Of a stretch of 25,179 nt of DNA, positions 14,430-20,962 are shown piece by piece. Source of the DNA: DASZTV01 sp035548055 (GTDB lineage Bacteria > Actinomycetota > Actinomycetes > JAFAQI01); contig DASZTL010000068.1 of the NCBI GenBank assembly GCA_035548055.1, positions 1-25,179 of the forward strand, given 5' to 3'. A program made the position numbers and the translations under genes. Numbering within the stretch: the first letter of the stretch is position 1; each line of letters opens with the position of its first letter. The notes under the pieces are model-generated. The model saw only the letters and a program-made list of their open reading frames with translations, ran no database searches and was not told the origin of the DNA.

Positions 14430-15154
14430 GCACCACTCGATCCGACATCTGTGTCATTGCGGTCGCCGAGTGCTTCCGCGGTGACGGCGAGATCGTCGCG
14501 AACCCGATCGGCACGATCCCGCGCATCGGCGGTCTGCTTGCCCGGAAGTCCTTCGAGCCGGACCTGGTGATGACCGACGGCGAGGCGATGCTCACCGACG
14601 CCGATGGTGCGGTCGAGGCGTGGAACCCCTACCGCACGATGTTCGACGTCGTCTGGTCCGGTCGCCGACACGTGATGATGGGCGGCTCGCAGATCGATCC
14701 CTTCGGGAACCAGAACTTCGCGGCGATCGGTGACATGAAGCGGCCGAAGTCGCAGCTGCTCGGCTTCCGGGGCGCGCCGGGCAACACCGTCAACAACGTG
14801 ACGTCCTACTGGGTGCCGAACCACGGGCCGCGCGTCTTCGTCGAGTCGGTTGATGTCGTCACCGGGGTCGGCTACGACCGCGCCGAGGCCGCAGGCAAGG
14901 CGGCGACCCGCTACCACGGGCTGCGCCACGTCGTGACGAACCTCTGCGTGCTCGACTTCGAGACGCCGGACCACCGGATGCGGTTGCGGTCGGTCCACCC
15001 GGGCGTGACCGTCGACGACGTCGTGGCAGCGACGGGCTTCGAGCTCGTCGTGCCGGGTGACGTAGCCACCTCGCGGGAGCCGACGGCTGCCGAGCTCGCG
15101 ATCATCGAGGCGCTCGACCCGAAGAACGCGCGCGGCAGGGAAGTTCCGGAATAG
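14426..15154 (+). CDS. ipdB: IpdB, beta subunit of COCHEA-CoA hydrolase
   Basis: 242 residues. The ATG at 14426 overlaps the ipdA stop; a much longer open frame upstream is an ipdA shadow. Family-typical stretches: MSTTRSDICVIAVAECFRGDGEI, DLVMTDGEA, GRRHVMMGGSQIDPFGNQN, GFRGAPGNTVNNVTSYWVPNHGPRVFVE and HPGVTVDDV. It should form an alpha/beta complex with IpdA in the cytoplasm. The protein is slightly shorter than the 250-residue mycobacterial version, the difference being mainly in the region after MTDGEA. The stop TAG shares its last base with a possible GTG start of ipdC. Confidence 0.94.
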   Translation: MSTTRSDICVIAVAECFRGDGEIVANPIGTIPRIGGLLARKSFEPDLVMTDGEAMLTDADGAVEAWNPYRTMFDVVWSGRRHVMMGGSQIDPFGNQNFAAIGDMKRPKSQLLGFRGAPGNTVNNVTSYWVPNHGPRVFVESVDVVTGVGYDRAEAAGKAATRYHGLRHVVTNLCVLDFETPDHRMRLRSVHPGVTVDDVVAATGFELVVPGDVATSREPTAAELAIIEALDPKNARGREVPE

Positions 15155-15177
15155 TGCCGCCTCGCAAGCGCCAGGGA

Positions 15178-16227
15178 ATGTCGACGCGGTTCACCGAGCT
15201 CGTCGGCATCCGCTACCCGATCGTGCAGACCGGGATGGGCTGGGTCGCGACCCCGCAGCTCGCCGCGGCGACGTCAGCAGCAGGCGGGCTCGGCATCCTG
15301 GCCGCCGCCACCATGACGTACGACGAGCTCGCGGCCGCGATCAAGGACGTGCGCGAGCGCACCGACGCGGCGTTCGGCGTGAACATGCGCGCGGACCAGC
15401 CCGATGTCGGCGACCGCGTCGAGCTGCTGATCCGCGAAGGTGTCCGGGTCGCGTCGTTCGCGATGGCGCCGAAGCAGGACCTGATCGTGCGACTGCAGGA
15501 AGGCGGTGTGCTCGTCATGCCGTCGATCGGTGCGAAGCGGCACGCCGAGAAGGTCGTGTCGTGGGGGGTTGACGCCGTGCTCGTGCAAGGCGGCGAGGGC
15601 GGTGGACACACCGGCTCGGTGCCGACCTCCTTGCTGTTGCCACAGGTGGTCGACGCGGTCGGCGGTCAGGTGCCGGTGGTCGCGGCTGGCGGCTACTTCG
15701 ACGGTCGCGGCCTCGTTGCGGCCCTGGCGTACGGCGCGAGCGGCGTCGCGATGGGTACGAGGTTCCTGCTGACCAGCGACTCTCCGGTGCCCGAGGCGGT
15801 GAAGCAGCACTACCTGACGAAGTCCGTCGCCGACACCGTTGTGACCAAGCAAGTGGATGGCGTCCCGCACCGAGTCCTGAGCAGCGAGCTCGTCGAGACG
15901 CTCGAGTCCGCGTCGGCAGCACGCAGGCTCGGCGGCGCGGTGCGCAACGCCGCGCGGTTCCGCAAGGACGCCGGGCTGACCTGGCGTGCGATGGTTCGCG
16001 AGGGTGCGGCGATGCGCAAGACCCAGGAGCTGTCGTGGTCGCAGGTGCTGATGGCCGGCAACACCCCGATGATGCTGCGGGCCGCGATGGTCGACGGACG
16101 GGTCGACCTCGGGGTGATGGCCAGTGGCCAGGTGGTCGGGATGATCGAAGACCTGCCCAGCTGTGCTGAGCTGATCGAGCGGATCATGGCCGAGGCTGAT
16201 CGGGTCCTCGCCGATCTGCCTCGTTGA
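15178..16227 (+). CDS. ipdC: IpdC, FMN-dependent oxidoreductase of steroid C/D-ring degradation
   Basis: 349 residues from ATG 15178 (MSTRFTELVGIRYPIVQTGMGWV), which matches the length of mycobacterial IpdC best. A GTG at 15154 that overlaps the ipdB stop would add eight residues and is a real alternative. The family is nitronate monooxygenase / 2-nitropropane dioxygenase-like: QTGMGW at the N-terminus, QGGEGGGHTG and AAGGYFDGRGL for flavin and phosphate binding, and GVAMGTRFLLTSDS. IpdC is required for making the unsaturated CoA ester that EchA20 acts on. The order echA20-ipdA-ipdB-ipdC equals that of M. tuberculosis Rv3550-Rv3553. The fdxB, fadA6 and kstR2 genes that follow there are absent here. 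Confidence 0.92.
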   Translation: MSTRFTELVGIRYPIVQTGMGWVATPQLAAATSAAGGLGILAAATMTYDELAAAIKDVRERTDAAFGVNMRADQPDVGDRVELLIREGVRVASFAMAPKQDLIVRLQEGGVLVMPSIGAKRHAEKVVSWGVDAVLVQGGEGGGHTGSVPTSLLLPQVVDAVGGQVPVVAAGGYFDGRGLVAALAYGASGVAMGTRFLLTSDSPVPEAVKQHYLTKSVADTVVTKQVDGVPHRVLSSELVETLESASAARRLGGAVRNAARFRKDAGLTWRAMVREGAAMRKTQELSWSQVLMAGNTPMMLRAAMVDGRVDLGVMASGQVVGMIEDLPSCAELIERIMAEADRVLADLPR

Positions 16228-16259
16228 TCGAATCGGGCAAGTTGGCGCTTCTTCGTGCC

Positions 16260-16265
16260 GATAAT
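16260..16265 (+). promoter_or_regulatory. -10 box of the lipoprotein gene (leaderless)
   Basis: GATAAT, one base off TATAAT, lies 6 bases before the GTG at 16272, so the transcript should start at the initiation codon. No Shine-Dalgarno sequence is present. This separates the lipoprotein from the upstream ipd operon. Confidence 0.5.
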
Positions 16266-16271
16266 GCTGGC

Positions 16272-16634
16272 GTGAAGAAGATCGCGGCTTCGGTGCTGTT
16301 GTCGTCCCTGGTCGTCGCCGGGTGTGGCGGGGGAAGCGACGGGTCCACCGGTCCGAGCGCCTATTCGCTGGCCAGCCGGGCCTGTCAGACCTCGGGGCAG
16401 GCAGCTGCCGACCTGGCCACGCAAGCCGCGGCGCTCGACCCGAGGTACGCCCAGCTCGCGAATGATGAGAAGGCGGTAGCCGCGAACATCGGCGCGCAGC
16501 AGTCTGCCGGCAGCGACGAGGACGACCTAGCCGGTGTGACCGGTCAGCTGGGGACGGGTTCGGGCTCGAGCGCGCAGGTGTTGGCGGATTGCGCAAACAT
16601 GGCCCGATCGCTGATCCCCGGCAGCAACCAGTAA
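16272..16634 (+). CDS. Small secreted lipoprotein, function unknown
   Basis: 120 residues from GTG. A lipoprotein signal peptide is clear: KK at 2-3, hydrophobic IAASVLLSSLVV, lipobox VAGC with Cys18, then a Gly/Ser-rich linker. The mature part is Ala-rich and helical (SRACQTSGQAAADLATQAAALDP, then LANDEKAVAANIGAQQ) with two cysteines (SRAC, LADC) that may form a disulfide. No family is recognised. The open frame continues 16 codons upstream, but those would disrupt the signal peptide, and the -10 box lies there. It is convergent with folE, 13 bases away. Confidence 0.78.
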   Translation: MKKIAASVLLSSLVVAGCGGGSDGSTGPSAYSLASRACQTSGQAAADLATQAAALDPRYAQLANDEKAVAANIGAQQSAGSDEDDLAGVTGQLGTGSGSSAQVLADCANMARSLIPGSNQ

Positions 16635-16640
16635 GACCCG

Positions 16641-16657
16641 GGCGGCCTCAGCCCGCC
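16641..16657. terminator. Short GC hairpin between convergent lipoprotein and folE genes
   Basis: GGCGG (16641-16645) and CCGCC (16653-16657) make a 5-bp stem with a 7-base loop, overlapping the folE stop codon. There is no T-run. It is placed as a shared terminator would be but is short, so this is a weak call. Confidence 0.3.
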
Positions 16658-17253
16658 AAGGAGAGAAACTCGGCCCGGGTCCGTTCGTCAGTACGGATCA
16701 GTCCGGTGAGCGCGCTGGTCACAGTGGCCGAACCGCGCGCCTGCACGCCCCGCAACGTCATGCAGGTGTGCTCGGCCTGAACCACGACACCAACGCCGCG
16801 CGGGCCGAGCTGGCGGTCGAGCCACCCGGCGATCTGCTTCGTCATACGCTCCTGCACCTGTGGTCGCCGCGCGAAGAGCTCCACGACTCGGGCGAGCTTC
16901 GACAATCCGAGGATTCGCGGACCGGGTAGGTAGCCCACTGAGGCCGTCCCGGTGAACGGCAGCAAGTGGTGCTCGCAGAGCGACGTGAACGGGATGTCCT
17001 TGGCGAGCACGAGCTCGTCGTACTCCTCATCGTTCGGGAACGTCGTCATCGTGAACTCGCGGGGAGTGAGGAGTTCGGCGTAGGCGCGGGCGACCCGCTT
17101 CGGGGTGTCGGAAAGGCCTTGCGCCTCCGGGTCCATGCCGAGGGCGCGCATCAGGGCCTCGGCAGCGACCTCCGCGGCCTCGAGGTCGATGCCGCCCAGT
17201 GTGCCGAGGTCGCGAGTCCGCTGCTCGGCGATGGAGGTGACGGATGAGCTCAC
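16648..17253 (-). CDS. folE: GTP cyclohydrolase I
   Basis: 201 residues. Zinc ligands C93 and H96 (SLCEHHLLPF) and C164 (EHTCM) have the same 3- and 68-residue spacings as in E. coli FolE (C110, H113, C181). Other signatures: SDTPKRVARAY, GRILGLSKL-type PRILGLSKLARVVE, and RRPQVQERMT. It makes 7,8-dihydroneopterin triphosphate from GTP, the entry step to folate. The start is the GTG that overlaps the stop of the DUF2231 gene (GTGA); the frame continues much further upstream but only as a shadow. No other folate genes are adjacent, unlike the usual ftsH-folE-folP order. Confidence 0.96.
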   Translation of the reverse strand: MSSSVTSIAEQRTRDLGTLGGIDLEAAEVAAEALMRALGMDPEAQGLSDTPKRVARAYAELLTPREFTMTTFPNDEEYDELVLAKDIPFTSLCEHHLLPFTGTASVGYLPGPRILGLSKLARVVELFARRPQVQERMTKQIAGWLDRQLGPRGVGVVVQAEHTCMTLRGVQARGSATVTSALTGLIRTDERTRAEFLSLAG

Positions 17254-17825
17254 TCGTGCGCCTGTCCCGGGAAGACGTCCGTCTCGTTCTTGTGCCAGAC
17301 CGGGTGGTCGCCTGCCGTCTCGACGTTGAAGCCGTAGTCGTAGACGAGTCCACCACCGAGCGTCGCGCCGAACGACACGAGCACGCCGGCGATCACTGAC
17401 AGCGTGACGATCAGCCCAGGCGCCGACATCCGGTCGTCGTACGACGTGAGCCGGACGATCAGGTCGACCAGCACGATGACCGTGACCACGATCATCGTGG
17501 ACGCGTGCGCATTGATCGTGCGTCGCGCCTGCGTGCCGGGTTCGCTGGACTTCCACCAGTCGATCGCACCGGTGAGAGCGGCGAGCACCGAGACGGCTGC
17601 TCCACCGAGCAGCGTCCACGTGCCCGCGAGGTAGAGCTGGCGGCCCAGGTCGCCGTGCGAGCTGTGCAGGATGGCGGAGAGGACGTCGAACACGGCCACG
17701 AAGAGGTACGCCGTGATCGGCACGTCGGTCAGCGGTGGATGCAACGGCTTGCCGGAAAGACCGCGAAGACCCTTGTTCTTTCTGCCCTTCATGGTCAACG
17801 ACGGCCGGAATGAAAAGTGCCTCAT
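17250..17825 (-). CDS. DUF2231-type membrane protein
   Basis: 191 residues with four hydrophobic segments, roughly at 37-55 (ITAYLFVAVFDVLSAIL), 66-88 (LYLAGTWTLLGGAAVSVLAAL), 109-128 (STMIVVTVIVLVDLIV) and 136-160. The N-terminal GKPLHPPLTDVPI is the conserved motif of the DUF2231 family, and DWW(K) follows the second helix. Family members are sometimes linked to redox or haem proteins, but the role is unknown. ATG start; transcribed divergently from the Fe-S regulator gene with 47 bases between starts. It overlaps folE by four bases and should be co-translated with it. Confidence 0.82.
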   Translation of the reverse strand: MRHFSFRPSLTMKGRKNKGLRGLSGKPLHPPLTDVPITAYLFVAVFDVLSAILHSSHGDLGRQLYLAGTWTLLGGAAVSVLAALTGAIDWWKSSEPGTQARRTINAHASTMIVVTVIVLVDLIVRLTSYDDRMSAPGLIVTLSVIAGVLVSFGATLGGGLVYDYGFNVETAGDHPVWHKNETDVFPGQAHE

Positions 17826-17837
17826 AGTCCGACCGTA

Positions 17838-17863
17838 CTATCACTAACAAAACTTGTCGATAG
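17838..17863. promoter_or_regulatory. Inverted repeat at the divergent DUF2231 / Fe-S regulator promoters
   Basis: CTATC (17838-17842) and GATAG (17859-17863) are inverted repeats 16 bases apart in a markedly AT-rich patch. TAGAAT (17861-17866) is a likely -10 box 6 bases before the GTG at 17873 (leaderless). The site could be the operator of the regulator, which would then be autoregulated and also control the folE operon. Confidence 0.4.
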
Positions 17864-17872
17864 AATCGGGGA

Positions 17873-18565
17873 GTGACCGAGATCGAGAGCCAGGGAGCCG
17901 CGTCCGCCTGGGAGCTGGCGCAGCTGCTGTCCGAGCCGCACCGCCGCGAGGTCTACAACGTGGTCCGTCAGGCGCGCCGCCCACTGACTCGTGACGACGT
18001 GTCGCGGGCGACCGGCATCAACCGCCGGCTGACTGCGTTCCATCTCGACCGGCTTGCCGACGCCGGCTTCCTCGACACGGGCTATGCACGGCCGGAGGGC
18101 CGTCGCGGTGGGCCCGGTGCCGGGCGACCCGCCAAGCACTACGTCGCCTCGGGAATGGAGGTCGAGCTCTCGGTACCGGCGCGCCACTACGTGTTCGCAG
18201 CTCGGCTGCTGGCACGTGCCGTGACCGATCGACCCGACGACGCCGTGACTGCGTCGTACGACGTCGCGCGCAACGAAGGCCGGCGGATCGGCGAGTCGTG
18301 CCGGCCGCCCACGGGTCGCCGTGCCCGAGCCGCCGTCGTGTCAGCACTGGATGACCTTGGCTACGAGCCGGTCGACGATGGCACGCCAGCGGTCCGGCTG
18401 CGCAACTGCCCGTTCCGCGCGGTCGCCGACATCACACCCGAGCTGGTCTGCGGGATGAACCGTGAGCTGGTCGCCGGAATCATCGATGGTGCCGGAGCCG
18501 ACGGAGCAGCCCAGACCGGAGGCGAGTCGCCTGACTGCTGTGTGATCGCGGTGCTGTCCAAATGA
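17873..18565 (+). CDS. SufR-like Fe-S winged-helix transcriptional regulator
   Basis: 230 residues, GTG start. The N-terminal winged HTH (about 13-75) reads LLSEPHRREVYNVVRQARRPLTRDDVSRATGINRRLTAFHLDRLADAGFL, ArsR/DeoR style. A basic GRRGGPGAGRPAKHY wing follows. The C-terminus has the Fe-S-type cysteines: C179 (RNCPF), C193 (LVCGMN) and C222-C223. The NCPF...LVCGMN pattern is that of SufR and related regulators, which repress suf genes when holding an Fe-S cluster, but the spacing differs from the four-Cys SufR pattern and no suf gene is near. It overlaps gpgS by ATGA, so regulator and enzyme are translationally coupled. Confidence 0.82.
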   Translation: MTEIESQGAASAWELAQLLSEPHRREVYNVVRQARRPLTRDDVSRATGINRRLTAFHLDRLADAGFLDTGYARPEGRRGGPGAGRPAKHYVASGMEVELSVPARHYVFAARLLARAVTDRPDDAVTASYDVARNEGRRIGESCRPPTGRRARAAVVSALDDLGYEPVDDGTPAVRLRNCPFRAVADITPELVCGMNRELVAGIIDGAGADGAAQTGGESPDCCVIAVLSK

Positions 18566-19497
18566 GCGAGGAGATCCGGGTGGTTGCCGCGGTCGACGAG
18601 ATGAGCCGGATCGCGGACTGGCCGGCCGCGCGAGTTCGCGCCCGGAAGGCCGATCGGACCGTCGCTGTCATCCTTCCCGCCCGCAATGAGGAGCAGACAG
18701 TTGGCGACATTGTCTGCGCCGTGCTCGACGAGCACGGGGACGGCCTGGTCGACGAGGTGGTCGTCGTCGACAGCGCATCGACGGACCGCACGGCCGAGCT
18801 GGCGACAAGCGCGGGTGCGCGCGTGGTGTCCGCGGATCGCCCCGGCAAGGGCGAGGCGATGTGGCAGGGCGTGGCCGCCACGAAGTCCGACCTGCTCGTC
18901 TTCCTCGATGCTGACCTCGAGCGCTTCGATCCGCGTTTCGTACCCGCTCTGCTCGGACCGCTCCTCGTCGACTCGCGCGTCGCCTTCGTGAAGGGCGCGT
19001 ACGACCGTCGTACCGAAGCTGACGTCACCGTCGGCGGCGGCCGCGTCACCGAGCTGACGGCTCGTCCGCTGCTCGCGGCGTTCTGGCCGGAGCTCGGCCG
19101 GATCGTGCAGCCGCTCGGTGGTGAGTACGCCGCCCGCCGAGACTTGCTCGAGCAGCTGCCGTTCCGCTGCGGATACGGCGTCGACATCGGGCTGCTGCTC
19201 GACACCGACGAGCTGCTCGGGCCGGGTGCGATCGCTCAGGTCGATCTCCACGAGCGGTTCCACTCGCACTCGGGCCTGTCGGCGTTGGGGCGTATGGCTG
19301 CCGAGGTGCTGCACACTGTCATCGACCGGCTGATCTCGCAGGGCCGCCTCGCGGCGGATGCCACCGCGTCCACGTCGCTGCTGCAGCCGATCCGGATCGA
19401 GGACGGCTTCGGCCACACCCACCACGACATTGACGTCAGCGAGCGCCCGCCGCTGCGCACGGTCCTGGAGTCCGGCCTCGAACAGGTCGGTGCGTGA
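18562..19497 (+). CDS. gpgS: Glucosyl-3-phosphoglycerate synthase
   Basis: 311 residues, GT81 glycosyltransferase with a GT-A fold. VAVILPARNEEQTVGDIV (about 34-51) and DSASTDRT (70-77) bind the nucleotide sugar, LDADL (115-119) is the metal-binding DxD, and GGGRVTELTARPLLAAFWPEL plus QPLGGEYAARRDLLEQLPF are hallmarks of GpgS (Rv1208). It transfers glucose to 3-phosphoglycerate, the first step of methylglucose lipopolysaccharide synthesis in actinobacteria. Start ATG overlaps the regulator stop. No other genes of that pathway are visible here. It converges on a tetR gene 20 bases further on. Confidence 0.93.
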   Translation: MSEEIRVVAAVDEMSRIADWPAARVRARKADRTVAVILPARNEEQTVGDIVCAVLDEHGDGLVDEVVVVDSASTDRTAELATSAGARVVSADRPGKGEAMWQGVAATKSDLLVFLDADLERFDPRFVPALLGPLLVDSRVAFVKGAYDRRTEADVTVGGGRVTELTARPLLAAFWPELGRIVQPLGGEYAARRDLLEQLPFRCGYGVDIGLLLDTDELLGPGAIAQVDLHERFHSHSGLSALGRMAAEVLHTVIDRLISQGRLAADATASTSLLQPIRIEDGFGHTHHDIDVSERPPLRTVLESGLEQVGA

Positions 19498-19517
19498 GCG
19501 CCGTTCGAACGCCGCCG

Positions 19518-20132
19518 CTAGTCGAGGACGGCGCGGATGGACAGCTCGGTGATCCAGCGTTCGACCTGCGCGACGGACATGCCGTGGTCGTCGACGAGGA
19601 CGATCGCGAGCCGGAACTCTGCCAGCGCGGCGAGCGTGACTGCGGCTTGCTTGACGGTCAGCGGCTTGCGCAGCGCACCTAGTGCCCCGAGCCGTGCTGC
19701 GATTGCGGCGGCGCCGTCCCGGTGCCGGCGCGCACCTTCTTCGAGGAGCGGCTGCAAGCCCGGGTCGGCGAGCCCGCCGGCGACGCAGGCGCGCATGATG
19801 TCGCCACACCGGCCGAGGAGCCGTGCGGTGACCCGAGCCGGCACTGCGGCAAGCGCCCGAGGATCCGTCTCGCTCGCCACGCCCGCGATGATGGAGAAGA
19901 TGTCGGCTTCTGAGTCGATGAGGTCGTTGAGCCGACGGACGAGGTCCGCCTTCGAGCCCACGCTGTCGTAGAGCGTCTGGACGGAGACGCCGGCATCGGC
20001 GGCGATGTCCTTGAGGCTGGTCGCGGCGTAGCCCTCGGTCGCGAATCGCCGGCGGGCCGCCTGCAGGATCTCCTGCCGGGTCTGTGCGGCCTGGGCGGCG
20101 CGACGGGTGGGGCGCCCGGCATTCTCGCTCAC
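19518..20132 (-). CDS. TetR-family regulator, divergent from a membrane protein
   Basis: 204 residues, GTG start with GAGGG 6-7 bases upstream. N-terminal HTH: TRQEILQAARRRFATEGYAATSLKDIAADAGVSVQTLYDSVGSKADLV, with recognition helix about 50-56. The C-terminal ligand domain is helical and Ala-rich. The neighbouring gene is divergent and a 37-bp palindrome fills the space between, so local control of the membrane protein and itself is very likely. It is unrelated at the operator level to the other TetR protein in the window. The ligand is unknown. Confidence 0.88.
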   Translation of the reverse strand: MSENAGRPTRRAAQAAQTRQEILQAARRRFATEGYAATSLKDIAADAGVSVQTLYDSVGSKADLVRRLNDLIDSEADIFSIIAGVASETDPRALAAVPARVTARLLGRCGDIMRACVAGGLADPGLQPLLEEGARRHRDGAAAIAARLGALGALRKPLTVKQAAVTLAALAEFRLAIVLVDDHGMSVAQVERWITELSIRAVLD

Positions 20133-20143
20133 GGTTGACCCTC

Positions 20144-20180
20144 GTTCAACTCACTGGTATGACATACAAGTCACTTGAAC
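20144..20180. promoter_or_regulatory. 37-bp palindrome, probable operator of the adjacent TetR protein
   Basis: Left arm GTTCAACTCACTGGTATG (20144-20161) and right arm CATACAAGTCACTTGAAC (20163-20180) pair at 15 of 18 positions around a single central A. The core GTATG-A-CATAC and the outer GTTCAA/TTGAAC are perfect. The length suits two overlapping TetR dimers. It stands 11 bases upstream of the tetR start and 33 upstream of the divergent membrane-protein ATG. Confidence 0.8.
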
Positions 20181-20213
20181 CTTGTTCCGACCTCTCGATC
20201 ATAGGTGGACCGG

Positions 20214-20942
20214 ATGTCACAACTGACTGAAGCGGCGCGTGCCGCCGACGGCCGTACCTCGCTCGCCGCCAGGCTCGCGCCCGCCGGCATCGTTGGCGGA
20301 ATCGGCGGCCTGGTCTTCGCGGTGAGCGTCGTGGTGCAGAACCTGATCCGCGCGAAGGACCTTCCGGCAGACGACGCCAGTGCGACGAAGGTGATCGCCT
20401 TCTACGGGAGCCACCTCGGAACGACCGAGCTGCTCGCTGCGCTTTACGCCGTCGGCGCGGTCGGACTGATGTTCTTCCTCGGTGCGTTGCTCTCGCGGTT
20501 GATTGACGGTGCCGGCCGGGCACCGGCGATCGCGGGTGGCTTCGGTGCGGCCGGCATCGTCGCGATGTTCACCATGACGGTCGCGAGTGACATCGCGCTC
20601 GCCGAATACGTGCACCGCGGAACGCCGAGCTCCGGCGCGGTCGCCGCGCTGTGGGTGCTGCACAACGCGGTCTTCGGACTGCTGATGGTGTCGATCGGGA
20701 TCGCCCTCGTCGGGCTGAGCGCCGCAGCCGCGGGCAGCGGGATGCTCGCTGACGCGTGGAAGCGCATCGGGACACTCGGTGGCCTCCTGCTCGTCGTCGC
20801 GGGTGCCTGTACGCCTGCCATGGTGGCCGGCAGCAAGGTGATCGCGGTCGGGCTGGTCGGATTCATCGTGTGGCTCGGCTTCGTGGTGGCGGCGGCCGTC
20901 TCCTTGCTGCGCCGCCCGAGTCCCGCGCCAGCAGTGGCGTAG
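20214..20942 (+). CDS. Six-helix membrane protein, likely target of the divergent TetR
   Basis: 242 residues from ATG 20214, chosen because AGGTGG (20203-20208) stands 5 bases before it; a GTG at 20205 is in frame but would use that site itself. About six hydrophobic segments: 22-42 (LAPAGIVGGIGGLVFAVSVVV), 72-93, 102-127, 147-172, 183-203 and 208-231. A periplasmic or extracellular loop around 45-70 holds FYGSHLGTTELL. The general layout resembles DUF4386-like actinobacterial membrane proteins, but I cannot name the family with assurance. Control by the TetR protein suggests induction by some small molecule. Confidence 0.75.
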   Translation: MSQLTEAARAADGRTSLAARLAPAGIVGGIGGLVFAVSVVVQNLIRAKDLPADDASATKVIAFYGSHLGTTELLAALYAVGAVGLMFFLGALLSRLIDGAGRAPAIAGGFGAAGIVAMFTMTVASDIALAEYVHRGTPSSGAVAALWVLHNAVFGLLMVSIGIALVGLSAAAAGSGMLADAWKRIGTLGGLLLVVAGACTPAMVAGSKVIAVGLVGFIVWLGFVVAAAVSLLRRPSPAPAVA

Positions 20943-20962
20943 CCCGCCCAGGCGTTCCGGAC

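Noticed and set aside
17254..17850. Extended folE frame upstream of the GTG
   Set aside because: It overlaps the DUF2231 gene in another frame; FolE homology begins after the GTG at 17253.
20166..20177. CAAG-N3-CTTG as a KstR2-like site
   Set aside because: The known KstR2 site has a two-base centre; this is part of the larger 37-bp palindrome next to an unrelated TetR gene.
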